Source of the DNA: Flavobacterium azooxidireducens
GTDB lineage: Bacteria > Bacteroidota > Bacteroidia > Flavobacteriales > Flavobacteriaceae
Reading direction: 5' to 3'
Assembly: GCF_023195775.1 (NCBI RefSeq)
Contig: NZ_CP096205.1
Span: 1,488,001-1,552,000, forward strand
DNA length: 64,000 bases
Shown in pieces: positions 34,131 through 44,017 of this stretch (position 1 is its first letter; each line of letters begins with the position of its first letter). The notes below the pieces were generated by a model that was given only the letters and a program-made list of their open reading frames with translations, had not been told where the DNA came from and made no database searches. The position numbers were made by a program, and so were the translations under genes.

Positions 34131-34166
34131 AAAAGTCCAATGATTTATAATTTTCATTGGACTTTT
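34131..34166. terminator. Bidirectional terminator between rmlD and the CotH-family gene
   Basis: AAAAGTCCAATGA and TCATTGGACTTTT form a 13-bp stem with a 10-nt loop and A/T runs at both ends, between converging genes. Confidence 0.85.
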
Positions 34167-34183
34167 CTTTGATATTAGTTTTA

Positions 34184-37100
34184 TTACTTTTTTACAATCT
34201 TTTTAATTTCTTTTTTTCCATCCACTTCCAGTTGAAGAATATAAAGTCCGCTTTGAAGGTTGGAAACATTTATTTTTAATCCTTGTAAAAGACCGTTTTG
34301 AACCAATTTTCCATCTACAGAAAATAGTTTATAATCAACTTCGTTGTATCCATGAACAATATACAATTCTTCTGAAACCGGGTTGGGATAAATATTGAAT
34401 TGAAGAGCTGGTATTGGATCTGCAATATCAAAAGTTTCTGGAACTCCTTTAATGCTAAAGTTATTGAATGTAACTCGATCACCATTGTCTTGTGTCATGT
34501 TTTCACCTTCAAAACGAAGACGAATTTTTAAGTTTGGATTATTGTTTACGGCTTCAATCGAAGAAAAATCAACTTCATACAATTGATATTCATTAAACAA
34601 ACCAAAAGATGTTGTGGCTAACCCTTCGGTTGTCCAAACAGGAGTGTTTTCCAAAATAGAATAATCAACCAAGATAGCATCGGCGGCATTTTCATCTTTG
34701 GCAGCAAAACCAAGCAAAATATCTTTATAACCAAACGATGAAAACTCAAAAATCAACTGGTTTTCCATTCCATTATGCTGAAAAGGTTGTTTGATTTGTA
34801 AACCTCTCATATTTGCAGATTCAAATGGAAGATCGTTATTTGCTTCCGGAATATAATTCAAATCAGTTGGGCTGTTTCTACGTTCCATTGAAGCTTTTCG
34901 CCAATTTGGATGAGAACTGTCAAAAGGATATCCCTCTAAACACGATTCAAAACGAAGTAAACCATCTTCTACCATTTCAAATGAAGAATTAATCTCCGTT
35001 AAAGCGGTATCATTAGGAACAGAATTATCCATTACCCAAAAATAAATGGGAGCAATTTCTTCTTCTTCGCTTGGAATAAAATGAGCTGTAAGTTGAATAT
35101 TTGATTTAGGGAAGATAGTAATCTCTGCTTCAGGACTAACAGAGGCTCCCGACCAATGACTGAAAACATAACCTGGTTTTGCAATTGCTTTTAATGTAAT
35201 TGGAATGTTTTTAAAATACACTCCCAACCATGGATATGGGTTTTCTTGAACACCAGGAGTTGTTGGTAGGATTTCGATGGTGTTTATTTTGATGTAGCCG
35301 TGATCTTCGTCGGAAACATTGATTTGAACACCTAACGTTGATTCAATTTCAAATTTTTCCAGAATATGATTGCGTTGATGTGCCGGTCTTTCGTTTGAAA
35401 ATTCGATCATCACATCGATGTTTGATTGCCATTGTTCCATAGAACCAATCGTGCTCCAACGAAATCTGTGTTCTTGAATTTCTGCTTCTATACCGCTTTT
35501 CATTTCATTAATAATACCGATTACTCTTTCGGGTAAATAGGTTGTATTTAGTAAATCTGCAAAACGATTTATAAAATTGTTTTTAAAAGCAGTGTTTTCT
35601 AGTAATTTTCGTAAAATCAACGTTGACCATTCCGGATTTGTATTTTCATCACCATCTATTGAAGTTGCAAATGCTAAGGTATTATGTTCATAAGATTGGG
35701 ATCCACCATCGCCGCCAAAACCAAAATCTGTATCTTTTAAAACCCATCGCCATCTGCCATCTTGACCATAAGGAGCATCGGGTTCATATTGTTCAGTTCT
35801 TTTTCTCCAAAATTCAATATTATTGTGTGGCCAATCAGTATTTCGAGCATAAATATTAGCAATAAAATGGTCGGTATAATTTTCCGTATCCATTTGAGTG
35901 GCAACATAATTATAATTTGCAACGTGATTGAGATTGTTATTTTCAATAAACCCTAACATAGCAGCATAATGTTCATAATCGCCTTCTTGAACCAAAAAGC
36001 CGTTGTATTCTAAGAAATCCAAATCGCCGTCTGCAATGTTGTAAACACGTTCAAAATAATGACGGTCAAAGCGTTCTCTCATATTTAAAATTCCCCAATA
36101 TTCCCCATTTAAAAATGTAATTGTTGGTTGATAGGCTTGTGTGTCAAAATTTAAGTGATTAACCGTTCTTTGTATAAAAGCATCTCTAAAATAAGTGGAT
36201 GAAACATCATTACCGGAGTTTCTTAATATTAATCGTTTGAAACTTGAGTAGGATGAATTTTCAAAAAACGTGTGATTAAAAGTGCTACTACCATATTCTG
36301 AACGAGCATATAAGCGAAGCGATTTATTTGGAGAAATTCTTGTAAAACCACCATGAATTCTTACACCAATGTTTTGGTTAATAATTTCATTTCCATTTTC
36401 AAAAAAGCTAAAGTGGGCTTTTTTTTCTGTTTCATCGCCGCTGCGTTTATAGTTTGCATTAGACCACAAAGCATCTACTGTTGGATTTTCTAAACGCCAA
36501 TCATCAAAATCTTTTCCGGCAACATAAATTCCGTTTTCATAATCAAAAAAATGTTCTTCATCTAGGCTAATAGAAACTACAGGAATGGTATATCGGTTTG
36601 ATTCTTCGGGAGAAATGAAATAGGTTTTTGTAATTGTTTCACTAGAAAGAGTGCCCTCCTTTATGGCTTTTGCTCTAACTACGGTTCCTTTAAAAACAGG
36701 AAAGTCTGGAATATAAAATGGATTTTGGTGAAATGTGGAAGAAATTGAGGCAATTTTGTTGGGTAATTCACTGCGATCAACAATTTCAATTGGAGCATTG
36801 TAATTTAAGGTTGAAAATGATTCTTCTAATAATTCGCCTGTTTCTTGTCCTGAAAACTCTTCATACTGATTTTTATAGAGATATGATTTTCCGCCTAAAT
36901 TTTCTGCCTTAGGTTCAGATCCGTCGAGGGAATAAAGTATAGTAACTTCTGGGTCGGGATGAGAAATTGTAAGTGTAAAACTATCATTGTAGAACCCTGA
37001 ATTTATCGAAAATTGAGGTGCACTCAATTCATCAGCAGCACCTTCACTAGGATTAAATGTCCCAGGCGTTGGTTCCTGAAAAATCAAAAAAGTTGATGAG

Positions 37101-37537
37101 CCACTTGGAGCTCTGCCGTAAGAAAAATTTTGAGGAATCACGATTGCAGGAACTTGATCTGCAATGGTTCCGTCAGGAAAAGTTAGCGAAATCGTTTCTC
37201 CCCCTGCACTGATAGCAAAATTGGTGTGAAGAGGAAAATCGGGATTAGTTCTGTTTTTGTTAGAACACCAAACCAGCAAATGTTCTCCGGGTTGAATGGA
37301 ATAATTAGGAAAAACCCATTTAAAGAGATTGTCATTATCTGATAATCCGTAACCTAAAAGGTTAATGCTCTCTGTTCCGTTGTTGTAAAGTTCTACCCAA
37401 TCTTCATAACTTCCATCATCATCTGTGTTAACGGTTGAATTGGATGTAATGATTTCGTTGATAACAATGTTTTGGGCTTCTACACTAAAAAACAAAAATA
37501 GTAAACAGACGAAAAAGATCGTTTTTTGTAATTTCAT
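34184..37537 (-). CDS. CotH-family T9SS-secreted protein with lamin-tail domain
   Basis: The protein has 1,117 residues. After a signal peptide (to about 21) come a lamin-tail-like domain (22-135, IVINEIITSN..., DWVELYNNG), a chitobiase/FN3-like segment (about 185-320, VTILYSLDGSEPK), a CotH kinase-like domain (about 350-690, IGVRIHGGFTRISPNKSLRLY and WRWVLKDTDFGFG), further beta domains and a type A sorting tail (IYPNPVSEELY...KEIKKIVKK). CotH proteins are atypical protein kinases. It should be exported by T9SS and anchored at the surface. It stands inside the polysaccharide locus but on the opposite strand. Confidence 0.9.
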   Translation of the reverse strand: MKLQKTIFFVCLLFLFFSVEAQNIVINEIITSNSTVNTDDDGSYEDWVELYNNGTESINLLGYGLSDNDNLFKWVFPNYSIQPGEHLLVWCSNKNRTNPDFPLHTNFAISAGGETISLTFPDGTIADQVPAIVIPQNFSYGRAPSGSSTFLIFQEPTPGTFNPSEGAADELSAPQFSINSGFYNDSFTLTISHPDPEVTILYSLDGSEPKAENLGGKSYLYKNQYEEFSGQETGELLEESFSTLNYNAPIEIVDRSELPNKIASISSTFHQNPFYIPDFPVFKGTVVRAKAIKEGTLSSETITKTYFISPEESNRYTIPVVSISLDEEHFFDYENGIYVAGKDFDDWRLENPTVDALWSNANYKRSGDETEKKAHFSFFENGNEIINQNIGVRIHGGFTRISPNKSLRLYARSEYGSSTFNHTFFENSSYSSFKRLILRNSGNDVSSTYFRDAFIQRTVNHLNFDTQAYQPTITFLNGEYWGILNMRERFDRHYFERVYNIADGDLDFLEYNGFLVQEGDYEHYAAMLGFIENNNLNHVANYNYVATQMDTENYTDHFIANIYARNTDWPHNNIEFWRKRTEQYEPDAPYGQDGRWRWVLKDTDFGFGGDGGSQSYEHNTLAFATSIDGDENTNPEWSTLILRKLLENTAFKNNFINRFADLLNTTYLPERVIGIINEMKSGIEAEIQEHRFRWSTIGSMEQWQSNIDVMIEFSNERPAHQRNHILEKFEIESTLGVQINVSDEDHGYIKINTIEILPTTPGVQENPYPWLGVYFKNIPITLKAIAKPGYVFSHWSGASVSPEAEITIFPKSNIQLTAHFIPSEEEEIAPIYFWVMDNSVPNDTALTEINSSFEMVEDGLLRFESCLEGYPFDSSHPNWRKASMERRNSPTDLNYIPEANNDLPFESANMRGLQIKQPFQHNGMENQLIFEFSSFGYKDILLGFAAKDENAADAILVDYSILENTPVWTTEGLATTSFGLFNEYQLYEVDFSSIEAVNNNPNLKIRLRFEGENMTQDNGDRVTFNNFSIKGVPETFDIADPIPALQFNIYPNPVSEELYIVHGYNEVDYKLFSVDGKLVQNGLLQGLKINVSNLQSGLYILQLEVDGKKEIKKIVKK

Positions 37538-37565
37538 GGGTGGTTAGATATTAGTAGGTATTTTG

Positions 37566-37573
37566 CAAAAATA
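37566..37573 (-). promoter_or_regulatory. Promoter -7 element of the CotH-family gene
   Basis: TATTTTTG on the minus strand, 28 bp upstream of the start codon. Confidence 0.5.
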
Positions 37574-37748
37574 GTTAATTTTTTTTAAATGGATTTTTAC
37601 TACATATTTCCAATCTTTATTTTTTTGATTTGTTGGATAAAAGGAAAATATAAAATACATTTGGAGCACAATAGAATTAATAGTGATTATTATAATCATG
37701 ATGTTTTGATTTTGAGAAATTAGTTTTTATATAAAAAAAAATCAACTT

Positions 37749-38690
37749 TTGAAATTATCTATAGTTTCTCCGGTTTATAGAGCTGAAAAAGACTTAGAAG
37801 AGCTAATTACAAGAATAAAAAAAGCTGTTCCATCAGATGTTTTTGCTCTTGAGATTATTCTTGTGGATGATTTTAGTCAGGATAATTCATGGAAAGAAAT
37901 TGAACGTTTATCGGCAATTCACCCTGAAATTATCGGAATTAAATTAAGTAGAAATTTCGGTCAACATTATGCCATTACTGCAGGTTTAGATCAGATTAGT
38001 GGAGATTATGTTGTGGTAATGGATTGTGATTTGCAAGACAAACCGGAAGAAATTCCAGCATTATTAGAAAAAGCAAAAGAAGGTTTTGACATTGTTTTAG
38101 CCAGAAGATTTAACCGACAAGATTCGTTTCTTAAAAAATTATTTTCAAAATTATTTTATAAAACCCTAGGCTATTTAACCGGATCAAAACAGGATGAAAC
38201 GGTGGCTAATTTTGGAGTTTATAAAAAAAATGTCATTACAGAAGTTTGCAATCTTAGAGAAAGCATTCGCTATTTTCCAACAATGGTAAAATGGGTTGGT
38301 TTTAAAACGGCTTATGTTGATGTGCAACACGCATCAAGACAACAAGGTGAGTCTAATTATAACCTAAAGAAGATGCTCAATTTAGCATTAGATATTATTT
38401 TAGCCTTTAGCGATAAACCGCTTAGACTCATCATAAAACTAGGAATGTCTATCGCATTTATTTCTTTTCTGATGGCTGCCTACGCTATTTACAGTAAAAT
38501 ATCAGGAGATGTTTCAGTTTCAGGATATGCCAGTTTAATAACAAGTATATGGTTTTTAAGTGGCTGTATATTAATTACTTTAGGAGTTATAGGTCTATAT
38601 GTAGGGAAAATATTTGAAGGAGTTAAAAACAGACCAATCTATATCATTGAAAGAAAGGTTAACACTGTTGAAAATGACAAAGATAAATAG
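37749..38690 (+). CDS. GtrB/DPM1-like membrane glycosyltransferase (GT2)
   Basis: The protein has 313 residues. The GT2 domain has LSIVSPVYRAEKDLEELI, ILVDDFSQDNSW, LSRNFGQHYAITAGLDQ and VVMDCDLQDKPEEI, as in bactoprenol-phosphate glucosyltransferases (GtrB, ArnC, DPM1). Two C-terminal membrane helices (about 232-255 and 268-290) anchor it. It probably loads a sugar onto undecaprenyl phosphate for use on the periplasmic side. The start is TTG; there is no upstream in-frame ATG and the family begins at this point. It overlaps the acetyltransferase gene by 17 bp. Confidence 0.88.
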   Translation: MKLSIVSPVYRAEKDLEELITRIKKAVPSDVFALEIILVDDFSQDNSWKEIERLSAIHPEIIGIKLSRNFGQHYAITAGLDQISGDYVVVMDCDLQDKPEEIPALLEKAKEGFDIVLARRFNRQDSFLKKLFSKLFYKTLGYLTGSKQDETVANFGVYKKNVITEVCNLRESIRYFPTMVKWVGFKTAYVDVQHASRQQGESNYNLKKMLNLALDIILAFSDKPLRLIIKLGMSIAFISFLMAAYAIYSKISGDVSVSGYASLITSIWFLSGCILITLGVIGLYVGKIFEGVKNRPIYIIERKVNTVENDKDK

Positions 38691-39354
38691 ACTGGAATGG
38701 GATTCTGATTTTTTTAATTTGGAGGTTGGAGAAATTGTTATTAATTCTTCAAACAAAATAGAACTTGGTGATTTTGATTTAGTTTATGTTAAATCGACTG
38801 AAAAAACAACAATTGAATTGAACGGTTTTGAAAAAACACATAGTGAAACCAAAGTTGTTTATTTTAAAAATTTAGTAAATCTCAATCCAATTGATAGTCA
38901 AGTTATAGAACTTTCTGAGACAAATTATTCCATAAAGGAACTTAATCAATTGGCTTTTGAAAGCGGAAATCATAGCCGATTTAAACTGGATAACAGAATT
39001 GAAAACAGAAAATTTGAAGAATTATACGAATTGTGGGTAAAAAATTCGATAAATAAATCATTTGCTGATGAAGTTTTCGTCAATTTACATGAAACAATAA
39101 TAGCGGGATTTGTAAGTTATAAAGTCGTTGATGATTATGCTACAATTGGTTTAATTGCCGTTTCTAAAGAATTTCAAGGAATTGGAATTGGAAAGCAATT
39201 ACTTTGTAAAGTTGAAAATGAATTAATAAAAAAAGGAATTTACGAATTGAGAATTCCCACACAAGAAGAAAATTATCAAGCTTGTGGATTTTATGAAAAG
39301 CTTGGATATAAAAAATTTGAAACAACTAACATAAGCCATTACTGGAGAAAATGA
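38674..39354 (+). CDS. WecD-like GNAT sugar N-acetyltransferase
   Basis: The protein has 226 residues from the ATG at 38674. The N-terminal part (RLEWDSDFFNLEVG) matches the WecD/FdtC-type opening. The GNAT core is at 150-220 with IGLIAVSKEFQGIGIGKQLL and QACGFYEKLGYKKFET. WecD acetylates dTDP-4-amino-4,6-dideoxygalactose to dTDP-Fuc4NAc; the adjacent WecE-like transaminase (4-bp overlap) would provide this substrate. Confidence 0.8.
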   Translation: MTKINRLEWDSDFFNLEVGEIVINSSNKIELGDFDLVYVKSTEKTTIELNGFEKTHSETKVVYFKNLVNLNPIDSQVIELSETNYSIKELNQLAFESGNHSRFKLDNRIENRKFEELYELWVKNSINKSFADEVFVNLHETIIAGFVSYKVVDDYATIGLIAVSKEFQGIGIGKQLLCKVENELIKKGIYELRIPTQEENYQACGFYEKLGYKKFETTNISHYWRK

Positions 39355-40481
39355 TTCCATTTAACAAACCTTACCTAACCGGTAACGAAACAAAATACAT
39401 CGAAGAAGCCGTAAAATCAGGAAAAATTTCAGGAAATGGAATTTTTACCAAAAAGTGCCAACATTTCTTTGAATCAAATTATGGAATAAAAAAAGCATTA
39501 CTCACAACTTCTTGCACCGATGCTCTCGAAATGGCGGCCATTTTAATCAACATCAAAGAAGGTGATGAAGTGATTATGCCATCGTATACCTTTGTTTCCA
39601 CTGCCAATGCCTTTGTGTTAAGAGGAGCAAAGATTGTTTTTGTCGATAGCCGAAAAGATCATCCAAATTTAGATGAATCCAAACTTGAAGCATTGATTAC
39701 ATCCAAAACAAAAGCGATTGTTCCTGTTCATTATGCGGGAGTTGCTTGCGAAATGGACGCCATTATGGCATTGGCTAAAAAATACAATCTTTTTGTGATT
39801 GAAGATGCCGCTCAGGCTGTTGATAGTTATTATACCGGAAAAGATGGAGTAAAAAAAGCATTGGGCTCCATTGGGCATTTAGCTGCATTTTCATTTCATG
39901 AAACAAAAAATATTATTTCAGGCGAAGGAGGATTGTTGGCCATTAATGACGAGCAATTTGTAGAACGTGCAGAAATTATCTGGGAAAAAGGAACCAACCG
40001 TTCTGCTTTTTTTAGAGGTGAAGTCGATAAATACGGTTGGGTTGACATTGGGAGCTCATTTTTACCCTCCGAAATTATTGCCGCTTTTCTTTGGGCTCAG
40101 CTTGAAAATTTGGAAAAAATTCAATCTGTCAGAAAATCACATTGGGAAAATTATTATTCAAAATTAAAAGATTGGGCATTAGAAAATCAAATAGAATTAC
40201 CAAGAACACCCAATTATGCAACAAACAATGCACATATGTTTTATCTAATTTGCAAAGATTTGAATCAGAGAACAAAACTAATAGAGCACCTTAAAGAAAA
40301 AGAAATTTTAGCAGTTTTTCATTACATTAGTCTTCACAAAAGTCCATTTTATTCCTTAAAATATAATGGAAAACCATTGTTAGAAACAGATAGATTCACA
40401 GATACTTTAGTAAGACTACCACTTTTTTATGAACTAAACTTTGATAAAGTAATTGATGTTTTGGTTAAATCTAACTTATAA
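39351..40481 (+). CDS. wecE: dTDP-4-amino-4,6-dideoxygalactose transaminase (WecE/RffA type)
   Basis: The protein has 376 residues. It belongs to the DegT/DnrJ/EryC1 PLP fold with the WecE-specific run: FTKKCQHFFESNYGIKKALL, TTSCTDALEMAA, PSYTFVSTANAFVLRGAKIV, EDAAQAVDSYY, then the Schiff-base lysine in SFHETKNIISGEGG and EKGTNRSAFFRGEVDKYGW. It converts dTDP-4-keto-6-deoxyglucose to dTDP-Fuc4N using glutamate. Together with RmlA and a RmlB not seen here it would feed dTDP-Fuc4NAc to the polymer. Confidence 0.92.
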   Translation: MIPFNKPYLTGNETKYIEEAVKSGKISGNGIFTKKCQHFFESNYGIKKALLTTSCTDALEMAAILINIKEGDEVIMPSYTFVSTANAFVLRGAKIVFVDSRKDHPNLDESKLEALITSKTKAIVPVHYAGVACEMDAIMALAKKYNLFVIEDAAQAVDSYYTGKDGVKKALGSIGHLAAFSFHETKNIISGEGGLLAINDEQFVERAEIIWEKGTNRSAFFRGEVDKYGWVDIGSSFLPSEIIAAFLWAQLENLEKIQSVRKSHWENYYSKLKDWALENQIELPRTPNYATNNAHMFYLICKDLNQRTKLIEHLKEKEILAVFHYISLHKSPFYSLKYNGKPLLETDRFTDTLVRLPLFYELNFDKVIDVLVKSNL

Positions 40482-40497
40482 ATTCAATTCCTTGGAG

Positions 40498-41994
40498 TTA
40501 TTCGAAGTAAAGAGGCAAACCTTTTTGATTTCCGAGTTTTACCACCACCACATCGTTAAACATTTTAATAGACTCATGGTTGGGCCAAATAGGCATGGTG
40601 TTGATTGAGTCTTTAAATTGATCAAATTTTTCTTTAGAGTCAATCATTTTATAATCTGCAACGTCTGCACCTTTAAAGAAATTTACAATTCTATAATTAT
40701 TACCGTTATCCCATACAAATATAGAGCCTCCAAAAATTTCAGAATTCTTTAATCTAAATTTTTCGTGGTATTCATAAGGAAAATAACCATAGAAATATAT
40801 AACTTTTTCAGTTGTAAAAAAATCAGGATATTTAGATTGAATTACAGCATCAATTTTTTCCGCTATATTTTTATCCTGCTTATATATCTTATTTGCGGAA
40901 TAGAATAGATTTGTAACAAAGTAAACGTTTGTAAAGACAGCTATAACCAAAATAATTTTTGTTGATAACAACTTGTTTATTTTGAAATAATTGATTGTAA
41001 AAATAATTATAAAAGCAAAAACAAGACTGGAGGTTAAATATAAACGAGGAGGATGATACCCATTTGTAATAATAGATGACATTAAAAATGGTATCAACAA
41101 AATAGAAAAAAGAGATATAATGCGAAGAAAAGTATGTTTCTTGTCTAAAACAAAGCGAACAATCAGAAAAAGGCTAGATAAAGAAACTAAAAAGAATGTT
41201 TTTCCGCCATAATAAAAACTACCAACAAGATTTTTTAACCATATAGAACAAAAATTTAAAAAATGATTATCAGATTCACCAGAAACAAAAGAAGAAAGAT
41301 ATCCACTTCCTTCGATAGGGGGACAAATAATTTTTACAGAAATGTAATAAAAAATCAATGAGCTAACAAGAACACCAACAAAAAGCATTATGTTTTTTAA
41401 CTCATCTCTTAGTCTAAAAGATTCTTTAAAAGTGTTTTGAAAAAATAAAATCGCATAAATAACAGCAGGCACAAAAATAAAGGCCTGATACAATGAAAGT
41501 GTAAACATTAAAATTAATGCTACAGATAATAATTGAAATGATTTTTTTGTAATGGATTTTTCATCATGACTTTTCAAAAAAAGTTCTACACTTAAAACAG
41601 ATAAAAGCACTCCTAAAGCAGCAATATCAGCCATCATGCCAAAAACCACTTGATAAGCTATTTGAGGGAATGATATAAACAAGGCACAAAAAATATAGGC
41701 AGACAGACCTTGAAATTTTAATAAATTTGTTAGCCTTGTCGCAGCTACACAGAACAAAAAAAGACTTAGTAAAAGTGAAAAATACTGCAAGTGTCCTTTA
41801 AACAAATGATACCTAATTAAGTTTTGCCCCCATCTTCCTAAATCTAATCCATAATCTGGAAAAATTGGAATCTCATTATCTATAGTTAATGTAAAATTTG
41901 TAAGAGCAAAACCATAGGTGATTATTGCAATAAAAAATGAAAACAGAAATAATTTGATAAGACTTTCTTCCTTAGTGTTCAGTGAATTTAACAT
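40498..41994 (-). CDS. GtrII-like multi-pass membrane glucosyltransferase
   Basis: The protein has 498 residues and roughly 10-11 transmembrane helices, followed by a periplasmic C-terminal tail of about 110 residues. The first periplasmic loop (NFTLTIDNEIPIFPDYGLDLGRWGQNLIRYHL) resembles the acidic/RWG loop of GtrII-type O-antigen glucosyltransferases. Such enzymes transfer a sugar from undecaprenyl phosphate to the polymer, which fits the GtrB-like gene 1.8 kb away. It is on the minus strand, convergent with wecE. Confidence 0.72.
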   Translation of the reverse strand: MLNSLNTKEESLIKLFLFSFFIAIITYGFALTNFTLTIDNEIPIFPDYGLDLGRWGQNLIRYHLFKGHLQYFSLLLSLFLFCVAATRLTNLLKFQGLSAYIFCALFISFPQIAYQVVFGMMADIAALGVLLSVLSVELFLKSHDEKSITKKSFQLLSVALILMFTLSLYQAFIFVPAVIYAILFFQNTFKESFRLRDELKNIMLFVGVLVSSLIFYYISVKIICPPIEGSGYLSSFVSGESDNHFLNFCSIWLKNLVGSFYYGGKTFFLVSLSSLFLIVRFVLDKKHTFLRIISLFSILLIPFLMSSIITNGYHPPRLYLTSSLVFAFIIIFTINYFKINKLLSTKIILVIAVFTNVYFVTNLFYSANKIYKQDKNIAEKIDAVIQSKYPDFFTTEKVIYFYGYFPYEYHEKFRLKNSEIFGGSIFVWDNGNNYRIVNFFKGADVADYKMIDSKEKFDQFKDSINTMPIWPNHESIKMFNDVVVVKLGNQKGLPLYFE

Positions 41995-42104
41995 AAAAAT
42001 TTTTATGAATTAGGGTATAAAATTAAATTTGTGTATTATTAATTTAATCATTTATTTTACACAAGATTTAGTAAATATATTGAAACACTTTAATTAAACA
42101 AAAA

Positions 42105-42641
42105 ATGAATTTAAAATTTTTATTACTTGTCCTTGTTTTGGTTGTAGTAAGCTGTAAAAATGAGCCAAAAAACCAAACAAATGAAGTTAATAATCAAGAA
42201 GTTGTGGCCAACACTTTTAAAGTAACTATTAATGTGGTAGTTAAAAACAATGATGATTTTTGTTTATTGTATACAGAAGACGGGTCATTAAATTTTGAAA
42301 AAGGTATTTGGAAAGAAGTAAAAGGAAATGAAAACGACCAAAACATTGTTTTTGTTTTACCAGAAAAAGTTCAACCTTCTCAATTAAGATTAGACTTAGG
42401 TAAGAATCCAGAACAACAAGATATTGTTATAAAATCGATTAGTTTTGAGTATGGATCCAACAGCAGAGAGATAAAAGGATTTGAAATGGGGGTTTTCTTT
42501 AGAGCGGATGATACAAAATGTACTTTTGATTCTAAAACAGGAGTAGTTAAAGCACTAAGCGTAGATGGTGTTAGACAAATCCCTTCTTTATATCCTCTTG
42601 AAGCTATACAAGCTAAAGAGCTACCTAAGCTTTATCAGTAG
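42105..42641 (+). CDS. Lipoprotein, unknown function
   Basis: The protein has 178 residues. It begins with a lipoprotein signal peptide with cysteine at 17 (LVVVSCKNEPKNQ). The mature part is beta-rich (FKVTINVVVKNNDDFCLLYT...), likely a small sandwich domain, possibly carbohydrate-binding, but no family was recognised. It is divergent from the GtrII-like gene and followed by a terminator, so it is probably transcribed alone. Confidence 0.7.
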   Translation: MNLKFLLLVLVLVVVSCKNEPKNQTNEVNNQEVVANTFKVTINVVVKNNDDFCLLYTEDGSLNFEKGIWKEVKGNENDQNIVFVLPEKVQPSQLRLDLGKNPEQQDIVIKSISFEYGSNSREIKGFEMGVFFRADDTKCTFDSKTGVVKALSVDGVRQIPSLYPLEAIQAKELPKLYQ

Positions 42642-42675
42642 ATAGTAAATTGATTTTTTTTCATACATAATATTT

Positions 42676-42709
42676 AACCCCGCTTTTTTAGTTTATTAAA
42701 GTGGGGTTT
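42676..42709 (+). terminator. Terminator of the lipoprotein gene
   Basis: AACCCCGCTTT pairs with AAAGTGGGGTT (11 bp, one G-U), followed by TAAATTTTT. Confidence 0.75.
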
Positions 42710-42761
42710 AAATTTTTATCTCCTGTTTAGAAATAGTATTTTTACAATCCAACAAAGAATT

Positions 42762-44012
42762 TTGAAAATTATACAAACAATTAAAAATAACAAACAGTTT
42801 CAACATTTTTCAATTTATGGAATTGGGCAATTCTTTAATTTAATTTTACCATTTATTGCTATTCCGTACATTATTTCAATTTGCGGCGAAGAAAATTTTG
42901 GAAAGATTGGTGTCGGGCTTGGGATTGCTTTTTTTTTATTAGTTTTTATTGACTACGGAACGGATATTTTAGGGGTTAAGTACATTGCAATAAATCGAGA
43001 TGATAAAAAGTTAATTGGCGATTATTATAGAATAGTTTTCTTATCAAAAATTTTTCTGACTTTGATTGTGATTTTTTTAAGCACACTTTCTTATTTTTTT
43101 ATCCCCTATTTTAAAGAAAATCAAAATACCTTATTACTTGGCTTTACCATACTAATTAGTCAATTACTAAATCCAATATGGGTTTTTCAAGGGTTAGAAA
43201 AGTATAACTGGATTACATTAATTAATGTTTCCTCAAAAGCCCTCTATTTGGTTTTTATATTTTTATTTATCAAACAAGCTGAAGATTATGTATTTGTTAA
43301 CTTCTTTTTTGGCCTTGGCCTGATTATTCCCAACACTATTGGAAGCGTAAAAATCATCAGATATTTTAAAGTAAACCTATTAGATTTTTCAAAAAATGAT
43401 ATTAAAAGTTACTTAAAAGAAGATTTTTCATTTTGTTTTTCTCAACTTTTTATTGCGTTAAAAAATTATTCTCCAATAATTGTAATTGGTTATTTTAGTG
43501 GTTTCAAAGTTGCGGGTTACTATAAAATTATTGAGCAAATTATTATGCCAATTAGAACCTATCTTCAAGTTTATTTCAGATTTTTTTACCCAAAATTAAG
43601 TTATAAACTAGCATTAAACTCTAATCAAGGAATGTCTTTTTGGAAAAAAATTAATTTATATAATTTTATTCTAATTATATTTCTTATAATTTCAATTTAT
43701 ATTTTTTCTCAAGAAATATTGAAAATATTTAAAGTTGACGATTCCGTTATCAGAGAACTTTCAGACACGTTAAATTTCTTTTTAATTTACCCATTAATCT
43801 TCACTATTACTTTTGCATTAGAAATGTTATATTTCATCATTGGTAAACGAACAAACTATGTTAGATATGTTATTTATACAGTTATGCTAAATATTTTGTT
43901 GATGTGTTTATTAACTCCTAAATTGGAAATTGTTGGAGTGATAGTATCTTTAATTGTTTCAGAATTAATTTTAATAGTTTTATATTTGACGAGCTTAAAA
44001 AAAGTGAGATAA
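42762..44012 (+). CDS. wzx: Wzx-type polysaccharide flippase
   Basis: The protein has 416 residues and about 12 transmembrane helices. The opening block (FSIYGIGQFFNLILPFIAIPYIISICGEENFGKIGVG) is the usual start of MOP-superfamily O-antigen flippases (Polysacc_synt). It moves the lipid-linked repeat unit across the inner membrane. The start is TTG at 42762; no upstream in-frame ATG exists and the first helix begins at residue 13. The Wzy-like gene follows after 5 bp. Confidence 0.88.
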   Translation: MKIIQTIKNNKQFQHFSIYGIGQFFNLILPFIAIPYIISICGEENFGKIGVGLGIAFFLLVFIDYGTDILGVKYIAINRDDKKLIGDYYRIVFLSKIFLTLIVIFLSTLSYFFIPYFKENQNTLLLGFTILISQLLNPIWVFQGLEKYNWITLINVSSKALYLVFIFLFIKQAEDYVFVNFFFGLGLIIPNTIGSVKIIRYFKVNLLDFSKNDIKSYLKEDFSFCFSQLFIALKNYSPIIVIGYFSGFKVAGYYKIIEQIIMPIRTYLQVYFRFFYPKLSYKLALNSNQGMSFWKKINLYNFILIIFLIISIYIFSQEILKIFKVDDSVIRELSDTLNFFLIYPLIFTITFALEMLYFIIGKRTNYVRYVIYTVMLNILLMCLLTPKLEIVGVIVSLIVSELILIVLYLTSLKKVR

Positions 44013-44017
44013 CATTC

